Assembly (NCBI GenBank): GCA_002723015.1
Contig: PBNG01000012.1
Location: 1-18,798 of the forward strand
Length of the DNA stretch: 18,798 bases
From: Roseibacillus sp.
Lineage (GTDB): Bacteria; Verrucomicrobiota; Verrucomicrobiae; Verrucomicrobiales; Akkermansiaceae
Reading direction: 5' to 3'
Part shown: positions 1-6,783 of the stretch, in pieces
How positions within the stretch are numbered: the stretch's first letter is position 1
Layout of the letters: each line of letters starts with the position of its first letter
Translations under genes and position numbers: made by a program
Notes under the pieces: model-generated
The model's input: the letters and a program-made list of their open reading frames with translations, nothing else
What the model was told of the DNA's origin: nothing
Database searches by the model: none

Positions 1-1505
1 TCAAAGAATTGTTCCCATGCCCCACGGGAGAGCTCGAAGCTGCCGTTAGCATAAAAAAGTATGTAAAGGCCGTCTTCCTGTGCCTCGAAAAAGCTATTGC
101 CCTGACGAATGGCCGGTCGTCCCCCACGGAGCGCGAGAGTTCCGGAGGATGCCTCGTAAGTTGCCGCAGCTGATCTTGCCACTACTGGCTGGGATCCAGC
201 CTCTGGGATTCGGGAAATCATGACATTCCCGAGTGCGACGATCTTGTCTACCTCCGAGAAGGCCTCCGGTCCCTCTAGAGGATCCTCGTCTCCTTCTGCG
301 CTACGCTCCAAGGTAATCCGCATGCTTTTATCACATCGAAGACGAAATCGAGGCTCCTCGGCAACGATTTCGCCGAGGTAGACAATCTGACCCTTGAGGG
401 CATCAAAGGCGAGTCCCCCTTCGCACGTGACGGCAATGAGCCCCGAATCCCTCTCAGATTGCTGATTTTCCGCGCTGGTCTTCGAGAGTTTACCAGAGGT
501 AGTCCATGGGCCCGCTTCCGCGAAAAGGCTGCCATTTCCGTAAATTCGCAGGTAGAGGTCTGGCTTCCCAGCGCGCAGAAAGTTGTCTCCAAGCCCGAGA
601 AAAGGCGCGCCTCCCTTGAGAAGGATGTTTTCACTCTTCACATCCACTATCGCGTGCTCCGCGGTTGCGGTAACGGGATGGCCGGTGTCATCCCCGGTGT
701 CCTGAATCAATCTAACATCGCCGCTCGCGACGACGTATTCTATATCCGAGCAGGTTTCTGGACCGGTGCTGATCCCCGCTTTCTTCCCAAGGAACATCTT
801 CATTTCATCCTTGGCCTCAACCCGGAATTCCGGGTGAAGAACACGGATGTCCTTCAGGTAGACCACCTGGCCTTCACTGGCGTCGAGATAGAGACCGCCG
901 TGACAGGAGACAGTAACTACGGGGCCCGGAGAGTTGTCTCGAGCGGCATCAGGACTGGAAGCGCGAGTCTCCTCCCCGAAAATTTTCCCTGAGGAAAGGT
1001 CCCCAGTTGTCGTCCATGGTCCTTCCTCGGCGTAGACATCTCCATTTTGGTATAGCCTGAGGTAAAGATCGGGATGCCCTGCTGTGAGAGAGTTTAATCC
1101 CTGTTTGATGCAGGGTGTCCCGCCCTGTAGAACGATATCTCCTGTTCGCCGGTCAATCACAACGGTTTCACCGGTAGCGACTACCGGTGGAACCATTCTT
1201 GATCGATCGCTGAGTTCCATCCGGACTCCACCTGAGACCACGAAGAGATATGGATCAACGAGTTCGGAAAAGGTCTTTTCGTTCCTGTCTCCCGATCCTC
1301 GGTCCGGGGACGCCTCGCCAGAATCGGATGGTTGTTCAGACTCCTGGATGGCTCTTGTGAGTTCCTGGGGGGGGAAGAAAACCCTGAGATGCCCTCCACC
1401 TGTGAGGGTAAATCGTGGATCGAGGATCCGGATATTGCGAAGGTAGGAGATGTGACCACGCTCGGGGTTGAGAAATATGCCCCCTTCGGCGGTGATAACG
1501 ATTTC
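1..1505 (-). repeat. Three tandem protein-level repeats inside the LptC/LptA-like gene
   Basis: Units begin at about residues 284, 479 and 640 (coordinates 1505, 920 and 437), giving spacings of about 195 and 161 residues. Each unit has a first half with 'EGG' or 'HGG', then 'YL-x-[ND/E]-I', 'P-x-F' and a 'V-x-[AS]-G-x-V' strand. The second half has 'GG-x-P-x(4)-G-x-N', then 'LYL-x(2)-Y-x-NG' and, in the first two units, 'GPWTT-[TS]-G'. Coding DNA for the repeats has diverged, for example at the GPWTT motifs, so the duplication is old. Confidence 0.75.
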
Positions 1506-2354
1506 TCCCTCATGCTGCTTTGGAAGCAGTGTATCAGGAGATCGCTTTGGGAGGTTGGCCAAGAGTCGGGCTTCAGAAAGCTCTACGGTATTCGAAAAGC
1601 TGCGGAGGTCAGCCTCAGCCCGGCCAATGAATTGGCGGCTTTGGGTCATAAAGTTTCGCGTTGGAGCCCGGTTGGCGATGACGGATTTTGTTCTCGCTTC
1701 CAGAAGAGAATCCACAATCCGCCTTTCTCTCCCGGTGAGGCCTTCCGGTCCGGTGAAAGCCGTTGCGAGGGGGCTGAGAATGGGTGGGGAGCCTCGGATT
1801 GGAGCAGGAGTATCAATCCTGGTAGCAGAAACCTTTTGCGGTCTTTCCGAGATAAGACGACTGAATGCGGGGCCCCGCACAAAACCGGAGCGGGACTCAA
1901 GATGGAATACCCCACCAGTGCCACCGCCTTTCAGTTTTTCGGTGTCGAGGGTAACCGCCTGATGAGCGGTAAGCACACCAGTCGTCAGGGAAAAGTCTGC
2001 CGATCCCATCGTCATTCTGATCAGGATAGAGTCATCCTGGAAATAGCGGAGGGCAATATTTTCAGCGACGAGATCCCTCTTGGTAACAACCTTGAGGAAC
2101 CTGGACTGAAGAAGGGCCATCCTCTCGAGTCTCTTATCGAAAATTGGGATACGGACGTCTCGCAGCATGCTTCCGGCCGGAAGGTTATCCATCATGGGGC
2201 CGAGCTTCTGGTAGGGGAGTTCCCGGGTGCGTGCTCCCATGTCCCTCTGGGCGCAGGTGTGATGGCTCCCGCCACCGAGGATAGCGCCTGCCAGAAAAAG
2301 AGACAAAGCACGCGTAGATACGCGATGATGGGGTGCCCCTGCTGAACTTCTCAT
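1..2354 (-). CDS. LptC-like/LptA(OstA)-like fusion protein, probable periplasmic LPS-transport bridge (partial, runs off left edge)
   Basis: The reading frame is open from the ATG at 2354 to the left edge: 784 codons plus two bases, no stop. The ATG overlaps the kdsA stop as ATGA, suggesting translational coupling. Residues 1-35 look like a signal peptide: basic start, hydrophobic stretch about 16-28, likely cut after TCA at 35. Residues about 63-165 resemble LptC: a 'D-V-R-I-P-x-F-D' opening, then short beta strands alternating with polar turns. Residues 166-283 are a polar, partly helical linker. From about 284 come three tandem repeats (starts near 284, 479 and 640), each opening with 'GG-x(7)-G-x-[IV]-x-YL' as in OstA/LptA beta-jellyroll units. 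In the known Lpt system LptC and LptA are separate proteins bridging inner membrane to LptD. The repeats and signal peptide are seen directly; the LptC/LptA identity is inferred from pattern resemblance, and the C-terminus is missing. Confidence 0.62.
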   Translation of the reverse strand, partial: MRSSAGAPHHRVSTRALSLFLAGAILGGGSHHTCAQRDMGARTRELPYQKLGPMMDNLPAGSMLRDVRIPIFDKRLERMALLQSRFLKVVTKRDLVAENIALRYFQDDSILIRMTMGSADFSLTTGVLTAHQAVTLDTEKLKGGGTGGVFHLESRSGFVRGPAFSRLISERPQKVSATRIDTPAPIRGSPPILSPLATAFTGPEGLTGRERRIVDSLLEARTKSVIANRAPTRNFMTQSRQFIGRAEADLRSFSNTVELSEARLLANLPKRSPDTLLPKQHEGEIVITAEGGIFLNPERGHISYLRNIRILDPRFTLTGGGHLRVFFPPQELTRAIQESEQPSDSGEASPDRGSGDRNEKTFSELVDPYLFVVSGGVRMELSDRSRMVPPVVATGETVVIDRRTGDIVLQGGTPCIKQGLNSLTAGHPDLYLRLYQNGDVYAEEGPWTTTGDLSSGKIFGEETRASSPDAARDNSPGPVVTVSCHGGLYLDASEGQVVYLKDIRVLHPEFRVEAKDEMKMFLGKKAGISTGPETCSDIEYVVASGDVRLIQDTGDDTGHPVTATAEHAIVDVKSENILLKGGAPFLGLGDNFLRAGKPDLYLRIYGNGSLFAEAGPWTTSGKLSKTSAENQQSERDSGLIAVTCEGGLAFDALKGQIVYLGEIVAEEPRFRLRCDKSMRITLERSAEGDEDPLEGPEAFSEVDKIVALGNVMISRIPEAGSQPVVARSAAATYEASSGTLALRGGRPAIRQGNSFFEAQEDGLYILFYANGSFELSRGAWEQFF

Positions 2355-3169
2355 GCGTTAAGCGCGCGATGAATCTTGAGAAGAGAGAGAAGAACAGTCT
2401 CTACCTGCCCGAGTGGAACCTGGTTGGGGCCATCAGAAAGAGCTTCGGCGGGATTTCGGTGGGTTTCCATGAAAATCCCGTCGACGCCTGTTGCCATTGC
2501 TGCACGGGCAAGGACAGGGGCGAGTTCGCCATCGCCACCGGTGGTCCCCCCCATGCCGCCTGGGCGCTGGACGGAGTGAGTAGCATCAAAGATGACGGGA
2601 ATTCCTTCCTCACGGATCCAGTGAAGAGAACGCATGTCAGCAACAAGGTTGTTGTATCCAAATGTTGTTCCCCGCTCCGTGATGAGGAATTCATGACAAC
2701 CAAAGGACTTCAGTTTACCAGCGATGTTGACGCAGTCCGATGGAGCCAGGAATTGGCCTTTCTTGACATTCACAACCCGTCCGGTTGCTGCGCAGGCCTC
2801 CAGAATGTCTGTCTGCCGACAGAGGAAGGCCGGAACTTGCAGAAGATCGATAAACTCAGCGGCCATCTCGGCTTCCTCAGCGGTATGAATGTCTGTGGTA
2901 ACAGGGATCTGCAGTTCCTTTCCGATGGCTCCGAGGACACGGCATCCGGTTTCAGCGCCTGGCCCCCTGAAGGAATCGACAGAGGTCCGGTTGGCCTTGT
3001 CGTAGGAAGCCTTGAAAACAAAGGGAAGCTCAAGCCTTCCGCAGATCTCCTTCAGGCTCCTTGCCATGTCCCAGGCAAATTCCTCGTTCTCGAGGCCACA
3101 GGGGCCAAGAATAAAGAAAGGAGTCCCTCCGTTAACTTCAATATTCTGTATCTTGAAGGGCTTTACCAT
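2351..3169 (-). CDS. kdsA: 3-deoxy-8-phosphooctulonate synthase (Kdo-8-P synthase), metal-dependent class
   Basis: A 272-residue cytoplasmic TIM-barrel enzyme that condenses phosphoenolpyruvate with arabinose 5-phosphate to give Kdo-8-phosphate, the precursor of the LPS inner-core sugar Kdo. Family motifs run in order: LGPCGLE near residue 22, KASYDKANRTS, SFRGPG, TDIH, QVPAFLCRQTD, VKKGQF, TERGTTFGYNN, FDATHS, METH and ALSD. The Cys in GPC (about residue 24) occupies the place of the metal-binding Cys of the Aquifex-type enzyme; metal-free enzymes such as that of E. coli have Asn there. The other expected ligands (His in ATHS, Glu in METH, Asp in ALSD) are present. Length is normal. It starts 64 bp after the DUF1844 gene and its stop overlaps the start of the LptC/LptA-like gene, so Kdo synthesis and LPS transport are probably co-transcribed. 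No clear Shine-Dalgarno precedes the ATG. Confidence 0.97.
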   Translation of the reverse strand: MVKPFKIQNIEVNGGTPFFILGPCGLENEEFAWDMARSLKEICGRLELPFVFKASYDKANRTSVDSFRGPGAETGCRVLGAIGKELQIPVTTDIHTAEEAEMAAEFIDLLQVPAFLCRQTDILEACAATGRVVNVKKGQFLAPSDCVNIAGKLKSFGCHEFLITERGTTFGYNNLVADMRSLHWIREEGIPVIFDATHSVQRPGGMGGTTGGDGELAPVLARAAMATGVDGIFMETHRNPAEALSDGPNQVPLGQVETVLLSLLKIHRALNA

Positions 3170-3207
3170 TAGAGTAGGGGTTAGGAAGATGTCTTAAGCA
3201 GGCCTTT

Positions 3208-3229
3208 GATTCAATCCCGGGATTTGATC
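3208..3229. promoter_or_regulatory. 22-bp imperfect palindrome between DUF1844 gene and kdsA
   Basis: The half-sites 3208-3218 and 3219-3229 match as inverted repeats at 9 of 11 positions, around a perfect 12-bp core AATCCCGGGATT. It lies just after the DUF1844 stop and 39 bp before the kdsA start. It could be a protein-binding site or a weak processing/termination hairpin; with no central spacer, operator-like DNA symmetry is somewhat more likely than an RNA stem-loop. There is no T-run after it in the direction of transcription. Confidence 0.35.
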
Positions 3230-3233
3230 AGAC

Positions 3234-3509
3234 CTACAGCTGGCCGGGTTCATCGCTCTCCCGCGCCTCAGTCTCTGAGTAGAGAGTACGGATGTTGAGC
3301 AAGGCGGTTTGCAGTAACTTGTCTTCCTCAGGAGTTCTGTTGCCGGTAGTTTTCAGCTCCAGCATCTCGAGCGAATCGAGGACAGAGCGGGCAGCCTTGG
3401 TATTAACTTCCAGGTTACCACTTACGGGGTTTGGGACTTTTCCAAGGAACATCCCCGCATTCTGAGCCTGCAGAATGACGAAATCAGCGAAGCGTCGGTC
3501 ATTTTCCAT
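3234..3509 (-). CDS. DUF1844 family protein
   Basis: A 91-residue acidic protein of unknown function. It carries the hallmarks of DUF1844: an N-terminal 'F-x-D-F-V-I-L-Q-x-Q-N-A' helix, then 'LG-x-V-P-N-P-x-S-G' near residues 22-31, then 'A-x(3)-LDSLEMLELKT-x-GN-x-T-x-EE' near 40-63, and 'LLQTALLNIRTLY'. No signal peptide or membrane segment is visible, so it is probably cytoplasmic. The start is well fixed: an in-frame TGA lies five codons upstream of the ATG at 3509. It sits between the M16 peptidase (83 bp upstream) and kdsA (64 bp downstream) on the same strand and probably shares a transcript with them. DUF1844 proteins are short and widespread but have no assigned role that I know of; the neighbourhood suggests only a loose link to envelope metabolism. 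Confidence 0.85.
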   Translation of the reverse strand: MENDRRFADFVILQAQNAGMFLGKVPNPVSGNLEVNTKAARSVLDSLEMLELKTTGNRTPEEDKLLQTALLNIRTLYSETEARESDEPGQL

Positions 3510-3592
3510 GTCGGATCGGAATCATGATTGCCGGTTCTGGCATGGAATGCGAGTTGTTAGCGTCGACAGCCTGCTCCCGGCGCTCCTTTTCC

Positions 3593-6127
3593 TCAGGCCG
3601 GATCCACCTTGGAGTCCGGGCCCACGGTGACAATTACCGGGTCCTTGCCAAAGTATTTCCGGGCAGTTCTCAGAATGTCCTCACGGCTCAGGGACTGAAT
3701 TTTCTCAGCATGCGCCAGGTGATGAAGCGGGCCGAGGCCGAAAAGAGTATTCAAAGCACAAATCTGAGCCATGGAGTGGTTGCTCTGGTTCTCGAGTGCA
3801 TCCCCTGCCAGAACACTGGTCTTGGTGTGGGAGAGCCGGTTCTCAGCGATGCCCTCCTGAGTGAGTATTTCGATCTGAGTGAGCAGTTCCTGCCTGGCGA
3901 GGGCGGCCTTGTCCGGGGCGGTGCCAATATAGAAGGCGAACAATCCTCTTCCAAACCCGTGAAACTGTGTGGCGTTCACATAATATGCCAGCCCAAGCTC
4001 TTCCCTCATCCGGGTAAAAAGTGGACCTGCCATGTTCGAGCAATACTCATGAATAACCTCAAGTGCCGGAATATCCTCTGAAGTGATGTGAGCACCCGGA
4101 TATCCGACCGTGACGACTGTTTGCTCCTTGTTCAGGTTGTGTACTATGTCTGAGGGGGAAGGTTGAGAGGCCTCGTCCCCGGGGGCGTTGCTCTTACGGC
4201 CCTTCGGCAGGGTGGCGAAAACACGGTTACAGATCTCTATTATTTGCCCCGGGTTGATGTCTCCGAAAATCGCAAGCACGCCGTTCTCAGGAGTGATGAA
4301 CTTCTGGTGATGCTCCTGCAGCATTCCCCGGTCAATATTGTTGAGTGACTCCTCAGTCCCCAGCATCGGGAGTCCATAGTTCTGGTATCCGAAGAGGCTC
4401 TCGCGGAGAAGTCGAAAGGAGGTTTTGAGTGGGTCCTGGAGACTTTCCAGAAGGTCTGCCCGCTGGACCTCCTTTTCTCTCCCCAGAGCCCCTTCATCAA
4501 AACTTGGTGACGAGAGAGCGCCGCCACACAGTTCAAGAACAGTAGCAACATCTGGCTGGAGACAGAATGAGGAAATAATGCTCGTGTTGTTGCCGGCGCT
4601 CGCTCGAATATTCGCCCCGAGAGATTCCACCCGGTCGGCAAAGTCTCCTTCTGTGTAGTGGTCGGTTCCTTTTGTTAGGAGGGAGGCATGCAGGAGATTG
4701 ATGCCGCAATTCTCTGGATTCTCGACATGACGGCCTGTGTTAAATGCGCCCTGAAAACTCACCGTGGGGACTCGTGGATCAGGCCGGAGGAGAAGGGTCA
4801 GACCATTCTCCAGAGAATGAGTTGTGAGTTCGGGTTTGGGCCGGGATGATCGACCAGCGGTGGAAGAGTCGGATTTGCGGTGTGGATCGAGCGAAGTGAT
4901 GGTGACCTGATCGGGAGAGAGATAGCACTTGGCGACCCTATGCAGGTCTTCGACGGTGACCTCGTCAAGGCTGCTCAGATAGTCGCGGGTGAAATCTAGA
5001 TTCCTTGCTTCGTGCCAGTTGGATGCGAGATCGGTGGCTCGTCCTGAAGCGGTGGCAAGAGTCTTGAACTGCTGTGCGAAAACCTGACGGCGCGCCTTGT
5101 CTAGCGAAGGGCCAAGCTCGCTTTCAATTGGGGAGTTGAGTTCTGTGAGAATCGCATTTTCGAGGTGGTCCCGCCTCGCGAGATCCGCCTCTGCCGAAAT
5201 ACTGAACATGCCCGGGCCGATTGCGGGACTCCACGCCCACGCTCCAAGATGGTGGGCGATTCCCTCTTTTTCATGGAATCGGCGGTAAAGAAGGGAGGAG
5301 CGACCTCCCCCGAGAACGCCGGCGAGTAATTCGAGGGCGGGAGAGTCTGGATGATCGAGTCCGGGTGTTTTCCAAGCGAGGGTCGTTTTGCTCACCGGTA
5401 TGGCAAACGGCATCCTGGCCCGACGTTGTCCGAGTTGACGTGGTTCGGTCTGCGCGATGGTTGGAGCAAGTGGTCGGAACGGGATGCTCCCGCCCATCTC
5501 CTCAAGCACTGACATTGCGTTTACGGGGTCGAAGTCGCCCGAAAGGACAAGAATACTGTTGGAGGGGCAGTATCGACTACGGTGATATTCGACCATATTG
5601 TCATAGGTCAGGGCATCAAAACACCGCCGGTAGCCGATCACCGGGTGACGGCGGAGATCGTGCTGGAAAAAAGTCCGGAAAAGAAGTTCGCTCGCTGCCG
5701 AGTCAGGATCATCTTTTCCCATATCGATTTCCCGCCGGATGACATCGCGCTCCGTTTCGAAATCGGCCTCAGGGAAGCGAGGCTGGAAAACCAGTTCAAA
5801 AAGAACACGGAGAAAGGTGTCACAGGATGCGCTTGGGCCATCTATGTAGTAGACCGTGCGGTCAAAGGAGGTATAGGCGTTCCACTGTCCCCCCATGGAA
5901 TTGACGGTGGTCGCGAGTTCCGCTCCCGTGAAGGAGTTCGTGCCCTTGAAAACCATATGCTCAAGAAGGTGTGAGAGCCCACTTCCGGCAAATTGGTTCT
6001 CGTGTTGGCTCCCGGTTGCGACCCAGCATTGGGCTGACACTACCGGAGCGGCAGAATCTACCTGCATGATGACTGGAAGTCCGCTTGAGAGAGTTTTGAG
6101 CGCGGCGTTGGTCGCTGGAAATTGCAT
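3593..6127 (-). CDS. M16 family zinc metallopeptidase, two-domain (pitrilysin/processing-peptidase type)
   Basis: An 844-residue protein with two M16 modules in one chain. The N-terminal module has the inverted zinc site H53-x-x-E56-H57 (in SHLLEHMVFKGT), with the third ligand E133 in RREID exactly 76 residues later, as usual in the family. In the C-terminal module (about 438-844) the matching residues are Leu478, Ala481 and Ser482, so it is not catalytic; it keeps the 'R-x-E-LGLAYYV' substrate-binding pattern. Such pairs form a clamp that degrades or trims short unfolded peptides. I see no signal peptide, so the enzyme appears cytoplasmic. It is the first gene of a probable minus-strand operon with DUF1844, kdsA and the LptC/LptA-like gene, and diverges from the Wzz-like gene. 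No Shine-Dalgarno precedes the ATG. The substrate cannot be told from sequence. Confidence 0.93.
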   Translation of the reverse strand: MQFPATNAALKTLSSGLPVIMQVDSAAPVVSAQCWVATGSQHENQFAGSGLSHLLEHMVFKGTNSFTGAELATTVNSMGGQWNAYTSFDRTVYYIDGPSASCDTFLRVLFELVFQPRFPEADFETERDVIRREIDMGKDDPDSAASELLFRTFFQHDLRRHPVIGYRRCFDALTYDNMVEYHRSRYCPSNSILVLSGDFDPVNAMSVLEEMGGSIPFRPLAPTIAQTEPRQLGQRRARMPFAIPVSKTTLAWKTPGLDHPDSPALELLAGVLGGGRSSLLYRRFHEKEGIAHHLGAWAWSPAIGPGMFSISAEADLARRDHLENAILTELNSPIESELGPSLDKARRQVFAQQFKTLATASGRATDLASNWHEARNLDFTRDYLSSLDEVTVEDLHRVAKCYLSPDQVTITSLDPHRKSDSSTAGRSSRPKPELTTHSLENGLTLLLRPDPRVPTVSFQGAFNTGRHVENPENCGINLLHASLLTKGTDHYTEGDFADRVESLGANIRASAGNNTSIISSFCLQPDVATVLELCGGALSSPSFDEGALGREKEVQRADLLESLQDPLKTSFRLLRESLFGYQNYGLPMLGTEESLNNIDRGMLQEHHQKFITPENGVLAIFGDINPGQIIEICNRVFATLPKGRKSNAPGDEASQPSPSDIVHNLNKEQTVVTVGYPGAHITSEDIPALEVIHEYCSNMAGPLFTRMREELGLAYYVNATQFHGFGRGLFAFYIGTAPDKAALARQELLTQIEILTQEGIAENRLSHTKTSVLAGDALENQSNHSMAQICALNTLFGLGPLHHLAHAEKIQSLSREDILRTARKYFGKDPVIVTVGPDSKVDPA

Positions 6128-6262
6128 GATGTCCGAGGAGATGGCGGGGTGTTTGCCGCCTGCGGCAGGAAAAGGTCAGAAGCGATTGCAGAATGCCAAC
6201 CGCCTGCAGCACGGGTTTAGCAAATTCCCTTGGCGAAGGAAGGTGATTTGCTAGAAGTCCCC
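6128..6262. promoter_or_regulatory. Divergent intergenic region between M16 peptidase and Wzz-like gene, with a short direct repeat
   Basis: This 135-bp gap must hold the promoters of both divergent genes, but I see no convincing -35/-10 pair. It contains a near-identical 12-mer, CCGCCTGCGGCA at 6156-6167 and CCGCCTGCAGCA at 6200-6211, starting 44 bp apart. The first copy overlaps a small dyad (TGCCG 6154-6158 with CGGCA 6163-6167). These could be binding sites for a shared regulator, though short GC-rich repeats also arise by chance. Confidence 0.3.
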
Positions 6263-6760
6263 ATGTCGAAGCCCGTTGTTGCTACCATTGTCGTGGTTTT
6301 TGTCCTCGGGTTGTCAGGAGGAGGTGTTGTGGGCTGGTTGTTTTTTACCAAGGACCGGGTTGCATTGCTATCTTACCGGGTGGGAAAAGTGGAGGGCATG
6401 AGTATGGAGGCGGTTGTCGTGGGTGAGGAAAATCTTCTGGAGAGTGAAGCGGTCCTTGAAAAGGTGATAGCGAATCTGGATCTTGTGGATGAGTGGGGAA
6501 TGGATTCAAAACAGGAGGCGATCGCCCACATGCAGGAAAAACTGATCGTCAAGGAAGAGCGGATCGGTAGCCGGATCAGGGTTCTCTACCGGGACAGGAA
6601 GCAGGAGAGGGCATATGCGATTCTCAAGGAGATCAAGAGCGTTTACCCACCATTTCGGGCCGAGGCTGTTGAAAAGATGAAGTTGCCTCCTCTGCTTCCA
6701 GCGGGCGGCGATGTCGCTGGTGATTCCTCAAACCTCGACTCTCTTCAGGCTAACCCCTAG
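6263..6760 (+). CDS. Small single-pass membrane protein resembling the N-terminal half of Wzz chain-length determinants
   Basis: A 165-residue protein from the ATG at 6263; an upstream in-frame TTG at 6230 would add 11 residues but is less likely. Residues about 5-28 form one hydrophobic helix rich in Val and Gly, followed by Lys-Asp-Arg. The following domain (about 58-128) resembles the periplasmic part of Wzz/GumC-type proteins: 'ESEAVLEKVIANLDL' then 'W' near 61-78, 'L-x-V' near 94-96, and 'ERAYAILKEIKSVY' near 115-128. Unlike true Wzz proteins there is no second membrane helix, no long coiled coil and no tyrosine-kinase domain; it ends in a Pro/Gly/Ser-rich tail. It converges on lptD with a 23-bp gap. 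If the resemblance is real it could modulate polysaccharide length or be a reduced derivative; function is unproven. Confidence 0.6.
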   Translation: MSKPVVATIVVVFVLGLSGGGVVGWLFFTKDRVALLSYRVGKVEGMSMEAVVVGEENLLESEAVLEKVIANLDLVDEWGMDSKQEAIAHMQEKLIVKEERIGSRIRVLYRDRKQERAYAILKEIKSVYPPFRAEAVEKMKLPPLLPAGGDVAGDSSNLDSLQANP

Positions 6761-6783
6761 CTGTCGTCTGGGTTACTGGGTGT

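Noticed and set aside
459..992. Plus-strand open frame of 177 codons
   Set aside because: Antisense to the repeat region of the same minus-strand gene; no domain features, and the minus strand is explained by conserved repeats.
1332..2345. Plus-strand open frame of 337 codons
   Set aside because: It is antisense to the LptC/LptA-like gene, has no recognisable domain and a composition typical of a shadow frame. The minus frame has a signal peptide, repeats and coupling to kdsA.
2333..3172. Plus-strand open frame of 279 codons covering kdsA end to end
   Set aside because: kdsA on the minus strand has every family motif. The antisense frame is open only because of codon bias and shows no protein-like domain.
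6751..6775. TAACCC/GGGTTA inverted repeat between the Wzz-like gene and lptD as a bidirectional terminator
   Set aside because: Only six pairs with a 13-nt loop, overlapping the coding end and with no T-run on either side.
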